This document shows positions 33,949 to 43,979 of a stretch of DNA of 64,000 bases, piece after piece (position 1 is the stretch's first letter; every line of letters begins with the position of its first letter). The notes beneath the pieces are model-generated. The model did no database searches, was not told where the DNA came from, and worked only from the letters and a program-made list of their open reading frames with translations. The position numbers were made by a program, and so were the translations under genes. This stretch comes from Candidatus Nanopelagicus hibericus (GTDB taxonomy: Bacteria > Actinomycetota > Actinomycetes > Nanopelagicales > Nanopelagicaceae): positions 1,159,089 to 1,223,088 of the forward strand of contig NZ_CP016771.1 in NCBI RefSeq assembly GCF_002288005.1. The letters run 5' to 3'.

Positions 33949-36015
33949 GTGCTCGCCTTTATCGCCTACCTACTGACCTTAATTGCTATTGGCATATTTA
34001 GCTTTCAAGGATTTAAATTATTTAAAAAGATCTCAGCTGGTCAAAGTGATCCCTCACGTTTTGATCAAAAAGGTAAACGATTAAAAAATATGCTTGTTGA
34101 GGTTTTATCCCACACCAAGATGCTTAACTTCACCGCCACCGGGATTGCTCACTGGTTTGTAATGGTGGGATTTTTTGCACTGCTTGGCACATTAATCACA
34201 GCCTACGGTCAATTACTAAATCCCAGCTGGAGCTTGCCAATTATTGGCCACTTTGTGGGATATGAATTTTTTGCTGAACTAATTGCTGCCTTAACTGGTA
34301 TTGGAATTGTAACCTTAATTGGAATCCGACAAGTAACTAGAGTTGTTAAACCAGGTAGATCATCAAGATTTTACGGTTCTGGCAGTTGGAAAGCTTATTA
34401 TGTAGAGGCAACAATTGTGGCGATAGTTTTTTGTGTAATCGCACTACGTGGCTTAGAGGGTGCGCTACTAAATAAGTCAGATTGGAGTTGGCATTATGCA
34501 ATCTCATATCCTGCCGTTTTATTATTTAGTAAGTACTCTGCTACTCAAGTTGAAAACTTAATTCAAGTAATTGCATTTACCAAGATAGTGGTTTCGATGG
34601 CTTGGTTCATTGTGGTCGGCTTAAATCTCAACATGGGTATTGCTTGGCATAGGTTTTTAGCTTTCTTTAATATCTACTTTAAGCGAACACCTGGCAAAGT
34701 GAATGCACTTGGGCCCCTGCCGGTAATGCTCTCCCATGGGAAAGAGATTAATTTTGAGGATCCAAAAGAGGATGATGTATTTGGTATTGGAAGCGCCGCT
34801 GATATATCTTGGAAAGGCCTTCTTGATATGTCTACCTGCACCGAGTGCGGCAGATGCCAATCACAATGCCCTGCCTGGCACACTGATAAACCGCTATCTC
34901 CCAAGCTTTTAATCATGGCGATGCGAGATCACGCATTAGCCAAAGTGGGTACTGAAGCAGCATCTGCCACCAAGATTGTTGGTAATGCTCATGAAAATGC
35001 AATCTCATTAGATGTTTTGTGGTCCTGCACAACCTGCGGTGCTTGTGTTGAGGAGTGCCCAGTTGATATTGAACATGTTGATCACATCGTTAATATGCGA
35101 AGGTTTCAAGTTTTAGTTGAATCTGAGTTTCCAACTGAGCTGGGAAATACCTTTAGAAATCTAGAAAAGGCAGGAAACCCCTGGGGTGCCAATAGAACAG
35201 ATCGAGATGCTTGGATTAAAGAGGTTGATTTTCCAATTACCGTAATTGATTCAGTAATACCAGAAGATATTGAGTACTTATTTTGGGTTGGTTGTGCTGG
35301 TGCGTATGAAGAGCGAGCAAAGAAAACCACAAAAGCAGTTGCTGAACTTTTGTATATGTCAGGAGTTTCGTTTGGTGTATTGGGAAAGCGTGAGACCTGC
35401 ACCGGGGACCCAGCTAGAAGAAGTGGTAATGAGTTTTTATATCAGATTTTATCTAGAGAAAATATTGAAACCTTGCAAGAGGCATTTGGTACTCGGGGAG
35501 TGAAAAAAGTTGTAGTCACCTGCCCGCACTGCTTCACAACTATTGGTCGTGATTACAAACAGCAAGGTTTTGAATTACAGATGGTGCACCACACACAGCT
35601 GCTAAATCAATTAGTAAAAGAGGGAAGGTTAAAACCAATAGCACCTGCAAAAGAGGATGCTAAGAAGATTACCTATCATGATCCTTGTTATCTTGGCCGG
35701 CACAACCAAATATATGAACCACCTCGGGAGTTGTTGGAATCAGCTGGTGTTGAAGTTACTGAGATGCCTAGAAATAAGGAGCGATCATTTTGTTGTGGCG
35801 CAGGAGGCGGGCGGATGTGGATGGAGGAAAAAATTGGCGAGCGCATCAACTTAAATCGAGTTGATGAAGCAATTGCTACGGGAGCTGAGGAGGTGGCGGT
35901 TGGCTGTCCATTCTGCCGAGTAATGGTCTCAGATGGCATGGTGGCAAAATCGAGCTCAGTTGAGGTGCTAGATGTGGCCCAAGTGATGTTGCGCTCCGTG
36001 AAAAGTTCAGGATAA
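33949..36015 (+). CDS. membrane-bound Fe-S oxidoreductase (heterodisulfide reductase-like)
   Basis: 688 residues from a GTG. About five N-terminal membrane spans are followed by two [4Fe-4S] motifs, CTECGRCQSQCP and CTTCGACVEECP. Two CCG-type cysteine domains follow, including YHDPCYLGRHN and FCCGAGGGRMW. The architecture matches Rv0338c and GlpC/HdrD-like proteins. It likely moves electrons between a quinone and a cytoplasmic partner, possibly acyl-CoA dehydrogenase/ETF in lipid or branched-chain catabolism; the acyl-CoA dehydrogenase at 38980 is nearby. The electron donor is inferred, not seen. Confidence 0.88.
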   Translation: MLAFIAYLLTLIAIGIFSFQGFKLFKKISAGQSDPSRFDQKGKRLKNMLVEVLSHTKMLNFTATGIAHWFVMVGFFALLGTLITAYGQLLNPSWSLPIIGHFVGYEFFAELIAALTGIGIVTLIGIRQVTRVVKPGRSSRFYGSGSWKAYYVEATIVAIVFCVIALRGLEGALLNKSDWSWHYAISYPAVLLFSKYSATQVENLIQVIAFTKIVVSMAWFIVVGLNLNMGIAWHRFLAFFNIYFKRTPGKVNALGPLPVMLSHGKEINFEDPKEDDVFGIGSAADISWKGLLDMSTCTECGRCQSQCPAWHTDKPLSPKLLIMAMRDHALAKVGTEAASATKIVGNAHENAISLDVLWSCTTCGACVEECPVDIEHVDHIVNMRRFQVLVESEFPTELGNTFRNLEKAGNPWGANRTDRDAWIKEVDFPITVIDSVIPEDIEYLFWVGCAGAYEERAKKTTKAVAELLYMSGVSFGVLGKRETCTGDPARRSGNEFLYQILSRENIETLQEAFGTRGVKKVVVTCPHCFTTIGRDYKQQGFELQMVHHTQLLNQLVKEGRLKPIAPAKEDAKKITYHDPCYLGRHNQIYEPPRELLESAGVEVTEMPRNKERSFCCGAGGGRMWMEEKIGERINLNRVDEAIATGAEEVAVGCPFCRVMVSDGMVAKSSSVEVLDVAQVMLRSVKSSG

Positions 36016-36080
36016 CGCACAAGTAAATCTCAGAAAATCCTCAGGTTGATAGATAATTATCCCTACCGAGGTGGTACTAA

Positions 36081-36824
36081 ATGACAACTGTCAAAGAACG
36101 AGTAAGTAATAGCCAAGAGGTAAATCAGAGTGTGCAACGAATTCTCGTTGTAGATGATGAGAGCTCCATTAGTGAGTTAATTGCCACCAGCTTAAAGTTT
36201 GTTGGCTTTGATGTGAGAACCGCCGCCACTGGATCGCAAGCTCTGCAAATTGCGCAACAATTTAAGCCACATGCGTTAATTCTAGATGTGATGCTGCCTG
36301 ATCAAAATGGTTTTGAAGTATGCCGACAGATTAGAAGTGAGGGACAAAAGGTTGGTGTGTTGTTTTTAACCGCCAAAGATTCAGTTGAAGACAAGATCGC
36401 TGGCCTAACAATTGGTGGTGATGATTATGTTACTAAGCCATTCTCACTTGAGGAGTTAGTGGCTCGTCTTCGTGCCCTGCTTCGCAGAACTGGTGTTACT
36501 GAGATTGAAAGTGATGAAGAGAAAATTAGATTTGCAGATCTTGAATTAGATGAGGCAACTCATGAAGTCAGACGAGCTGGTAATTTAATTGATCTTTCGC
36601 CAACTGAGTTTTTACTTCTTCGCTACTTAATGATTAATGCCGACCGTGTGGTGAGCAAATCACAGATATTAGATCATGTTTGGCAGTATGACTTCAGAGG
36701 AGATATGGGGATTGTGGAAACTTATGTTTCCTATCTGCGCAAAAAAATAGATATATACGAGCCTGCCTTAATTCACACAGTTCGTGGAGTTGGATATCGC
36801 CTGCGGTTGCCAGTTAGTAAGTAA
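36081..36824 (+). CDS. OmpR/PhoB-family response regulator (MprA-like)
   Basis: 247 residues. The receiver domain has acidic D25-D26, phosphoacceptor D69 (LILDVMLPD) and the Lys of YVTKPFS. The winged-helix DNA-binding domain is C-terminal, from about residue 150, with LSPTEFLLLRYLM and HTVRGVGYRLR. It pairs with the histidine kinase 17 bp downstream. Resemblance is strongest to actinobacterial MprA/TcrA-type regulators. The signal and targets are unknown. Confidence 0.9.
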   Translation: MTTVKERVSNSQEVNQSVQRILVVDDESSISELIATSLKFVGFDVRTAATGSQALQIAQQFKPHALILDVMLPDQNGFEVCRQIRSEGQKVGVLFLTAKDSVEDKIAGLTIGGDDYVTKPFSLEELVARLRALLRRTGVTEIESDEEKIRFADLELDEATHEVRRAGNLIDLSPTEFLLLRYLMINADRVVSKSQILDHVWQYDFRGDMGIVETYVSYLRKKIDIYEPALIHTVRGVGYRLRLPVSK

Positions 36825-36841
36825 TTGATCACAATTAGGGA

Positions 36842-38308
36842 ATGAATTCACCGCTAAGTCGGGTGCGCACTCCACTTTCACTCTGGAGCCTGCGTAACCG
36901 ACTTATCTTGGCCTCAGTTGTAATGGCCAGCCTGGCAATTGTCGCCTCAGATTTTGCAGCAAATGCTGCACTTCGTACCTACCTAATATCCCAAGTTGAT
37001 AAGGGATTGGTTAATATTTCAAACGCCTCACTGACCCGTTTAAAATCAAGTGGCATTACCCCACCAGAAAGTGCCCCGGAGGACTCACCATTTAAAATCT
37101 TGCCGCCATTAAGTGGTGTACCAACCTCTATTTCGGTAACCATATTAGATAGAGATGGCAATTTAATTGGCCGAATCGGTGGTGAGTTAGCGGGTGAAAA
37201 CTTTGCCATTACTGGTTTAAAGCTTGCTGAGGTTGAAAAATATAATTACCTGCCATTTACTATTGATGGTGAAGGCGATAACCCAGATGTAAGGGCGCTA
37301 GCGCAGCTGCTACCAACTGGATTAGGAAGTGTGATTGTTGCTAACTCACTTGCCGAGGTTGATCAGACACTTAACCGATTAAGGTTCCTATTTTTAATAC
37401 TGGGCTTGCTCGCATTATTAATAATTGCAATCGCATCACGGTGGATTGTGGCAATTGGGCTTAGGCCACTTGAAGCGGTGGAGGATACCGCGGAGGCAAT
37501 TGCTGGGGGTGATCTATCCGCTCGACTACCAGCGGCAAAACCAGATACTGAGGTTGGCCGATTAACTACCTCACTTAACACCATGCTTGCCCGAATTGAA
37601 GAGTCATTTGCGGTCCGAGTGGAGAGTGAAAATAAATTAAGAAGATTTGTGGCAGATGCTTCACATGAATTGCGCACACCACTAACGGCAATTAGAGGAT
37701 TTGCTGAGTTACACCGGCAAGGTGCGGTAGTAGGTGAAGAAAAAGTAAATGAGTTAATTAATAGAATAGAAAAAGAATCAATCAGAATGAGCACATTAGT
37801 TGAAGATTTATTACTTCTTGCCCGGCTTGATCAATCAAGGCAGCTTGAGATGGAGCCAGTAGATTTAAATACAGTAATAAATGAGGCGGTAATTAGTGCC
37901 AAAGTAGCAGGGCCAGATCATATGATTGAGGTTAATTTGGCAACGGATGAAACTTTTGTTTTAGGAGATTCCCAAAGAATTTATCAAGTTATTTTAAATT
38001 TACTAGCAAATGCTAGAACACATACGCCTGCGGGGACAAAAATAACTGTCACCGTTAATCAACTTATTAATGAGACAAATGTGAAGGTGGTTGATAACGG
38101 CCCTGGTTTATCTCTAGCTGATCAAAAACGGATTTTCGAACGTTTCTACCGAGCAGATCCATCGCGGGTCAGAAATGCTGGCGAAGGAAGCGGTCTTGGC
38201 TTATCAATTGTTGATGCGGTAATGAAGGCACATGGTGGCTATGTATCAGTTGATTCAAAGATTGGTGAGGGTTGCACCTTCACATTACACTTCTTAAATC
38301 AAGAGTAG
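36842..38308 (+). CDS. sensor histidine kinase (MprB-like)
   Basis: 488 residues. A first membrane span lies at about 18-45, then an extracellular sensor region, a second span near 180-200, a HAMP linker, and the phosphoacceptor H275 in the ASHELRTPLTAIRGF H-box. The ATP-binding N box (LLNLLANARTHTP) and G boxes (VVDNGPGLS, GEGSGLGLS) are complete. It autophosphorylates and passes phosphate to the upstream regulator. Convergent with dcd, which ends one base after its stop. Confidence 0.92.
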   Translation: MNSPLSRVRTPLSLWSLRNRLILASVVMASLAIVASDFAANAALRTYLISQVDKGLVNISNASLTRLKSSGITPPESAPEDSPFKILPPLSGVPTSISVTILDRDGNLIGRIGGELAGENFAITGLKLAEVEKYNYLPFTIDGEGDNPDVRALAQLLPTGLGSVIVANSLAEVDQTLNRLRFLFLILGLLALLIIAIASRWIVAIGLRPLEAVEDTAEAIAGGDLSARLPAAKPDTEVGRLTTSLNTMLARIEESFAVRVESENKLRRFVADASHELRTPLTAIRGFAELHRQGAVVGEEKVNELINRIEKESIRMSTLVEDLLLLARLDQSRQLEMEPVDLNTVINEAVISAKVAGPDHMIEVNLATDETFVLGDSQRIYQVILNLLANARTHTPAGTKITVTVNQLINETNVKVVDNGPGLSLADQKRIFERFYRADPSRVRNAGEGSGLGLSIVDAVMKAHGGYVSVDSKIGEGCTFTLHFLNQE

Positions 38309-38887
38309 TTATTCGATTTTACTTTTGTGAAAGTTAAGCCAGGATTTTGATGGCGTTGGACCACGTTGGCCTTGATATCTTGAGCCATAAATTGCCGAGC
38401 CGTATGGATGCTCAGCTGGGGATGATAATTTAATTAAACAAAGCTGACCGATTTTCATTCCGGGAAATAATTTCACCGGCAAGTTCGCAACATTAGAGAG
38501 TTCTAAAGTGATGTGGCCAGAAAAACCTGGATCAATAAATCCAGCGGTGGAGTGGGTAAGAAGTCCTAGTCGTCCAAGGGAAGATTTTCCTTCTAAACGC
38601 CCGGCGATGTCATCTGGCAAAGTGATCACCTCATATGTACTAGCTAATACAAACTCACCTGGATGCAAAATAAAATGCTCATCAGTTGCTACCGCTACCT
38701 CGCGGGTTAAATCTGGTTGCTCAATTGATGGATCAATTACCGAGTACTTATGATTTTCAAAAACTCTAAAAAAACGATCTAACCGCACATCCACACTTGA
38801 TGGCTGCACCATCGCCTCGGTGAAGGGTTCAACCTTTACCCGGCCTTGGGTGATTTGGGCTTTGATGTCTTTATCGCTGAGCAGCAC
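38309..38887 (-). CDS. dcd: dCTP deaminase
   Basis: 192 residues. Motifs are [26 protein letters not shown], and [14 protein letters not shown] followed by [17 protein letters not shown]. In Actinobacteria this enzyme is often bifunctional (dCTP to dUMP) as in Rv0321; the same could hold here but cannot be read directly. Length is normal. It makes the deoxyuridine nucleotide precursor for thymidylate synthesis. Confidence 0.94.
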   Translation of the reverse strand: MLLSDKDIKAQITQGRVKVEPFTEAMVQPSSVDVRLDRFFRVFENHKYSVIDPSIEQPDLTREVAVATDEHFILHPGEFVLASTYEVITLPDDIAGRLEGKSSLGRLGLLTHSTAGFIDPGFSGHITLELSNVANLPVKLFPGMKIGQLCLIKLSSPAEHPYGSAIYGSRYQGQRGPTPSKSWLNFHKSKIE

Positions 38888-38979
38888 AATCGCTGACCCT
38901 ATCTTGAAGTTATCAAATTAACAGCGGAAACCTACTGGTGGGTATTGATTAAGTTACCGACCAGTAGGATGCTTATCCC

Positions 38980-40806
38980 ATGGGACATTACATCGCCAAC
39001 CTGCGGGATATTGAGTTTTGCCTTTTTGATTTACTAGAGCGCGACTCCATTTTGGGTAAATCGATTTACAAAGACTTAGACCGCGAAACTGCAATGGGGA
39101 TGTTAGAAGAGGTCAAGCGGATGGCAGAAAATGATTTAGCTGCATCCTTCGTAGATGGTGATCAAATAAAAGTTAAATTTGATCCAGCAACTGGAGATGC
39201 AAAACTTCCTGAATCATTTAAGAAATCTTATAAAACCTTTATGGACAATGAATGGTGGCGAATAGATGCACCAGTTGAGTTAGGTGGCACATCAGTTCCA
39301 CCATCAATTAGGTGGGCAATTGCGGAGATGGTTTTAGGATCAAATCCAGCAATTCATATTTACGCATCTGGTACCGCCTTTGCACATGTGGCTTATGTTT
39401 TTGGCACACCCGAACAAAAGAAAATTGCAAAATTAATGGTAGATAAACAGTGGGGCGCCACCATGATGCTAACTGAGCCAGATGCTGGTAGTGATGTTGG
39501 TGCTGGTAGATCAAAAGCTGTTAAACAACCAGATGGCACCTGGCATATCACTGGTACAAAAAGATTTATTACCTCAGGGGACTCTGATTTAACTGAAAAT
39601 ATTGTTCACTTTGTTTTGGCACGGCCAGAGGGTGGTGTTGCTGGCACAAAAGGACTTGATCTTTACATGATTCCAAAATTTATGTTTGATTTCGATACCG
39701 GTAAACTTGGCAAACGTAATGGTGTTTATGTGACAAAGCTGGAACATAAAATGGGATTGAATGTCTCCACTACCTGTGAAATGAATTTGGGTGAAAAAGA
39801 GCCTGCGGTTGGATATTTACTTGGTGAGGTACATGAAGGTATTGCCCAGATGTTTAAGGTAATTGAGTATGCGCGAATGATGGTGGGAACCAAAGCGATT
39901 GCAACGCTAAGCGCTGGCTACCAACAAGCACTCTCATATGCAAAGACTCGTGTGCAGGGTCCGGATTTAACAGTTGCTAAAGACAAGAAAAGCCCTAGAG
40001 TTGAAATTATTAAGCACCCTGATGTGCGCAGATCATTGATGGTACAAAAGTCATACTCAGAAGGAATGCGGGCGTTGGTTTTGTATACCGCATCAATCCA
40101 AGATGCATTCGCACTGGCTGAAGCAGAGGGTGGAGATAAGGAAAAACTTGAGGATTTGCACTTGGTTAATGACCTATTACTACCGATTGTTAAAGGGTAC
40201 GGAAGTGAAAAATCATGGACTTTACTTGGCACAGAATCATTACAAACCTTTGGCGGCTCCGGCTTTACTACTGATTGGCCTCTTGAGCAGTATGTACGTG
40301 ATGCCAAAATCGATACATTGTATGAAGGCACCACCGCAATTCAAGGATTAGATTTCTTCTTTCGTAAAATTGTTAGAGACCGTGGCAGATCAATCACAAT
40401 TATTGGTAAAGAGATTGCCAAGTTTGCTTCTACTGGCGGCAAATTAGCTGATGAGAAAAAAAGTCTCCTTAAGGCGTTAGAAGATGTACAAGCGATGATT
40501 GGCCACATGGTTGGTGTGGCAATGGAATCGCAAGAGAATCCAACGGAAATTTACAAAGTTGGACTTAACACCTCCAGATTATTGATGGCAACTGGTGATT
40601 TGATTATCGCTTGGCTACTTCTTCGTCAAGCAGATATCGCGCAAAGCAAACTTGCAAATGCAGGACGTGATACCGAGTTTTATAATGGCAAAATTGCCTC
40701 TGCCAAGTTTTTTGTTAGATCCGTACTACCTCATATATCTGTTGAGCGTGCGGTAGTTGAATCTGAAAATGGTGAGATTATGAGTATTGCTGAGGCAGCC
40801 TTTTAA
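38980..40806 (+). CDS. acyl-CoA dehydrogenase family protein
   Basis: 608 residues, longer than the ~390 of classical short-chain enzymes, with an N-terminal extension (MGHYIANLRDIEFCLF) typical of the FadE5-like actinobacterial group. Motifs include MLTEPDAGSDVGAG for FAD/substrate binding, ITSGDSDL, EHKMGLNVSTTCEMNLG, and LGTESLQTFGGSGF near the catalytic region, plus YEGTTAIQGLDFF at the C-terminal part. It oxidises acyl-CoA to enoyl-CoA in beta-oxidation. Chain length is unknown. Confidence 0.92.
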   Translation: MGHYIANLRDIEFCLFDLLERDSILGKSIYKDLDRETAMGMLEEVKRMAENDLAASFVDGDQIKVKFDPATGDAKLPESFKKSYKTFMDNEWWRIDAPVELGGTSVPPSIRWAIAEMVLGSNPAIHIYASGTAFAHVAYVFGTPEQKKIAKLMVDKQWGATMMLTEPDAGSDVGAGRSKAVKQPDGTWHITGTKRFITSGDSDLTENIVHFVLARPEGGVAGTKGLDLYMIPKFMFDFDTGKLGKRNGVYVTKLEHKMGLNVSTTCEMNLGEKEPAVGYLLGEVHEGIAQMFKVIEYARMMVGTKAIATLSAGYQQALSYAKTRVQGPDLTVAKDKKSPRVEIIKHPDVRRSLMVQKSYSEGMRALVLYTASIQDAFALAEAEGGDKEKLEDLHLVNDLLLPIVKGYGSEKSWTLLGTESLQTFGGSGFTTDWPLEQYVRDAKIDTLYEGTTAIQGLDFFFRKIVRDRGRSITIIGKEIAKFASTGGKLADEKKSLLKALEDVQAMIGHMVGVAMESQENPTEIYKVGLNTSRLLMATGDLIIAWLLLRQADIAQSKLANAGRDTEFYNGKIASAKFFVRSVLPHISVERAVVESENGEIMSIAEAAF

Positions 40807-40845
40807 ATTTAAGTAAAGCAATATCTTTAATGTAGGGTGCTTTCT

Positions 40846-41763
40846 GTGAAACATCGTGGGGAATTCCTATTAATTACAGCTGCTATGGGATTTGCCCTAG
40901 GTGGGGTTGCTGCAAAAATATTGCGTGAAGCCGATATGGATGCCTTCAGATTAACGCAGATAAGATCCACTGCAGCTGCGGTAATACTTCTTACGATTGC
41001 ACTCATTAATGGAAAACGTCAGCTCTACGCACGCCGAGATGAGATAAAAGATTTAATTCTCTTTGGAATTATCGGTGTCTCCGCTGTCACTTCTTTTTAC
41101 TTTTTTGCAATTAAATACTTATACGTTTCAGTGGCTTTAATTATTGAATTTACGGCAGCAATTTGGATTGCTTTGTATTTAAGGTTTGTGAAAAAGAAAC
41201 ATATCTCCCCCATTATGTGGGTGGGAATCGCCTGCGCCTTTTTTGGATTAGTACTAGTCTCACAAATATGGAGTGAAACTTCTCTTCACCCAATTGGTGT
41301 AGCTGTCGCTTTTGCCGACGCCTTTGCGCTGGCTTATTACTTTCTAACTGCCGACCGGCTCACTCAAACTAGAACCCCACTTTCGTTAATGACTTGGGGT
41401 ATTGGTGTAGCAGCAATTTTCTGGGCATTAATACTTCCTTGGTGGAATTTCCCGTTTGAGTATCTAACTAATACCTACTCCCTAGAGGGCAATCTCTCTG
41501 GTTATAGCGCGCCTGGTTGGGCCTTAGTTCTTTGGATAGTTGTGATTGGAACTGTAATTCCTTATCTGCTTACTGTTACTGGAATTAAAGAATTATCAGC
41601 TAGCACAAGTAGTGTTATTGGCATGATTGAGCCAATATTTGCTGGTGTAATCGCGTGGTGGTTACTTAATGAAGCATTTACTACTATTCAACTAATTGGC
41701 TGCGCAGTGGTGTTAATTGGCATTTATCTAGCTGACAAGGCAAGGTCACAGGTTAAGAATTAA
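40846..41763 (+). CDS. EamA/DMT family permease
   Basis: About 305 residues with ten membrane spans in two EamA halves (the C-terminal half includes GIKELSASTSSVIGMIEPIF and EAFTTIQLIGCAVVLIG). The GTG at 40846 is preferred to the in-frame GTG at 40837 because AGGG at 40834-40837 lies 8 bases before it. It ends with TAATG shared with the carbonic anhydrase start, so the pair is coupled. The transported solute is unknown; nucleotide-sugar, amino acid or drug/metabolite export are family possibilities. Confidence 0.83.
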   Translation: MKHRGEFLLITAAMGFALGGVAAKILREADMDAFRLTQIRSTAAAVILLTIALINGKRQLYARRDEIKDLILFGIIGVSAVTSFYFFAIKYLYVSVALIIEFTAAIWIALYLRFVKKKHISPIMWVGIACAFFGLVLVSQIWSETSLHPIGVAVAFADAFALAYYFLTADRLTQTRTPLSLMTWGIGVAAIFWALILPWWNFPFEYLTNTYSLEGNLSGYSAPGWALVLWIVVIGTVIPYLLTVTGIKELSASTSSVIGMIEPIFAGVIAWWLLNEAFTTIQLIGCAVVLIGIYLADKARSQVKN

Positions 41764-42254
41764 TGAGCTCATTTGATGACATATTTGCCGCAAATGCTGA
41801 GTTTATTAACGGGTTTAAATCCCAAGAGTTAACTGGTGAGGCTAAAAAAGGTTTAGCAATTATTACCTGTATGGACTCACGAATTGACCCACTTCGGATA
41901 GTTGGCATGAGGGCTGGAGATGCCAAGATCTTAAGAAATGCCGGAGCTAGGGTGACTGAGGATGTGCTCAGAACTTTAATCTTGGCTACCACCTTACTTA
42001 ATGTTGATCGCATCTTGGTAATGCCACATACTGATTGTCGAATGGCAAGTGGGACAGAGGATGAAATACATAAAACAATTTTTGAAAAAAGTGGGATTGA
42101 TACCAGAAGTGTTGAGATAAGAACTGTGACTGATCAGGTAGCGGCACTAAAATCTGATTTGGTAAGAATCGAACAATTTCCGATGTTGCCAAAAGGTGTT
42201 CAAGTCATTGGTGGGATTTATGATGTTAAAACTGGAGAGCTTAAAAAGATTTAA
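41763..42254 (+). CDS. beta-class carbonic anhydrase
   Basis: 163 residues. Zinc ligands and the catalytic dyad fit the beta class: CMDSRIDPLRI (Cys, Asp-Arg), then VMPHTDCRMA with His and Cys. This short form lacks the long C-terminal region of plant-type enzymes and resembles the actinobacterial Rv1284 type. It interconverts CO2 and bicarbonate. Start overlaps the permease stop by one base. Convergent with dnaB with a 4-bp overlap. Confidence 0.9.
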   Translation: MSSFDDIFAANAEFINGFKSQELTGEAKKGLAIITCMDSRIDPLRIVGMRAGDAKILRNAGARVTEDVLRTLILATTLLNVDRILVMPHTDCRMASGTEDEIHKTIFEKSGIDTRSVEIRTVTDQVAALKSDLVRIEQFPMLPKGVQVIGGIYDVKTGELKKI

Positions 42255-43651
42255 TTATCTTTAATAAACTTCTCACTAGGCGCAAAGTTAGCAGCCATAT
42301 CAGTAAATCTTGCAAGGTGTAATTGAGCAGAGACGATAATTGTTCTAGTTGGTCCATTCCTATGCTTTGCCACAATTAGATCAGCCTCACCTGATCTGTT
42401 TTGTGAGTCATACAAATCCTCGCGGTGCAGCAAAATCACCACATCTGCATCCTGCTCAATCGAACCTGATTCACGCAGATCAGAGAGCATCGGCTTCTTA
42501 TCTGATCGCTGCTCGGGGGATCGGTTTAATTGAGAGATAGCAACTACTGGCACATTTAACTCTTTCGCTAACAATTTTAATTGGCGAGAGAACTCAGAGA
42601 CCTCTTGTTGACGGTTTTCAACCCGCTTGCCGCTGGTCATAAGCTGCAGATAATCGATAATAATTAACTTCAAATTATGTCGTTGTTTAAGTCTGCGTGA
42701 TTTTGCCCGGATCTCCATCAATGAAAGGTTGGCAGAATCATCAATAAACATAGGTGCATCTGAGATCTCACCCATCCGCCGAGCCATCTTTGCCCACTCC
42801 TCTTCACCCAACTTGCCAGAGCGAATGTTGTTAAGTGGCACTCTGGCCTCTGCTGCCAGCATTCTCATAGTGATTTCAGATCGACTCATTTCAAGTGAGA
42901 AAATAACTGAGGTTTCACGGTTGTGAATTGAAGCGTGTCGAGCAATATCTAATCCCAGGGTTGATTTACCAACTGCAGGACGCGCCGCCAACACAATCAT
43001 GTTTCCAGGATGGAAACCATTTGTAAGTGCATCTAAATCTTTAAATCCAGATTTAATACCTTGTCCCATAACACCAGCTGCAATTTTTTCAATCTCATCA
43101 TAAGCTTGTGGCATAAGTTGTGATAATTGAACATAATCTTCAGATGCTCTTCTTTCAGTAACTGCAAAAACTTCAGCTTGGGCTTGATCAACCGCATCAT
43201 CTGCTTCACCCTCATCGGTGTAACCAAGTTGCACAATCTTGGTGCCGGCTTCAACCAACCTTCGCATGATGGCACGCTCACGAATTATTTTTGCGTAGTA
43301 CCCAGCGTTAGCTGCAGTTGGAACTGATGAGATCAGTGTGTGTAGGTATGGCGCGCCACCAGCTCTTACTAAATCACCCCGTTTACTTAATTCCGCAGCA
43401 ACTGTTACTGGATCAGCTGGTTCACCTCTACCGTATAAATCTACAATCGCATCATAAATTAATTCATGTGCTGGTCGATAGAAATCTCGCTCTCTTAAAA
43501 CCTCAACTACAGATCCAATTGCATCCTTTGACAACAACATGCCACCTAAAACAGATTGCTCGGCAATTACATCTTGTGGTGGGGTGCGCTCAAACTCAGC
43601 CGCGCCACTTTTAACACGGTTTGAACTGCTGGCAAACTCTGCAATGCTCAT
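42251..43651 (-). CDS. dnaB: replicative DNA helicase DnaB
   Basis: 466 residues from ATG 43651; the in-frame TTG at 43657 is too close to the GGGAGG ribosome-binding site, which lies 8 bases before the ATG. N-terminal domain starts PPQDVIAEQSVLGGML. Walker A is ARPAVGKSTL, Walker B is LKLIIIDYLQLM, and the arginine-finger-type motif lies in SGSIEQDADVVILLHRE. No intein is present (the helicase domain runs uninterrupted). It unwinds DNA at the fork. In many Actinobacteria dnaB follows rplI, as here. Confidence 0.96.
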   Translation of the reverse strand: MSIAEFASSSNRVKSGAAEFERTPPQDVIAEQSVLGGMLLSKDAIGSVVEVLRERDFYRPAHELIYDAIVDLYGRGEPADPVTVAAELSKRGDLVRAGGAPYLHTLISSVPTAANAGYYAKIIRERAIMRRLVEAGTKIVQLGYTDEGEADDAVDQAQAEVFAVTERRASEDYVQLSQLMPQAYDEIEKIAAGVMGQGIKSGFKDLDALTNGFHPGNMIVLAARPAVGKSTLGLDIARHASIHNRETSVIFSLEMSRSEITMRMLAAEARVPLNNIRSGKLGEEEWAKMARRMGEISDAPMFIDDSANLSLMEIRAKSRRLKQRHNLKLIIIDYLQLMTSGKRVENRQQEVSEFSRQLKLLAKELNVPVVAISQLNRSPEQRSDKKPMLSDLRESGSIEQDADVVILLHREDLYDSQNRSGEADLIVAKHRNGPTRTIIVSAQLHLARFTDMAANFAPSEKFIKDN

Positions 43652-43657
43652 ACTCAA

Positions 43658-43935
43658 AGCCTCCCATCTGCCGCTGACAATCTAAAATAAGTATTAAAAA
43701 TCAATTGTTTTACGCCTAGTAGGCAAAGATAATCCCTCACCTACCCCGCAGGTACAGATCGGTTTACAGCTGTGCGCATACCTGTGCAGAGGTTGATAAA
43801 AAGCGTGGATGAGGTTGTGGGTAAGTACCGGTTATTAGTGGATAAGTAATTTGCTTTTCAATATATGAGCGCAAATACTGATTTGTCACTGTGGAGAAAG
43901 ATTTATTCTTAAATCTCATTATTTGGTCAGAGAAA
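43658..43935. other. intergenic region between rplI and dnaB
   Basis: About 280 bp upstream of dnaB, the longest gene-free stretch together with the terminator beside it. It should hold the dnaB promoter. Two one-mismatch DnaA-box-like sequences occur (TGTGGGTAA and AGTGGATAA around 43819-43848), too few and too imperfect for an origin. No small ORF or tRNA was found in it. Confidence 0.5.
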
Positions 43936-43966
43936 GAAAAAGCCCTCCAGGTAAGTGGAGGGCTTT
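43936..43966 (-). terminator. Rho-independent terminator of the rpsF-ssb-rpsR-rplI operon
   Basis: On the minus strand a perfect stem AAAGCCCTCC/GGAGGGCTTT (43939-43948 with 43957-43966) closes an 8-base loop and is followed by the T-rich run TTTCTTTCTC. It sits 13 bp past the rplI stop and should separate the ribosomal operon from dnaB, which then needs its own promoter. Confidence 0.9.
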
Positions 43967-43979
43967 ACTTCTGGCTTAA

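Noticed and set aside
43658..43935. Replication origin upstream of dnaB
   Set aside because: Only two imperfect DnaA-like boxes; the rpmH end of the window is the better origin neighbourhood.
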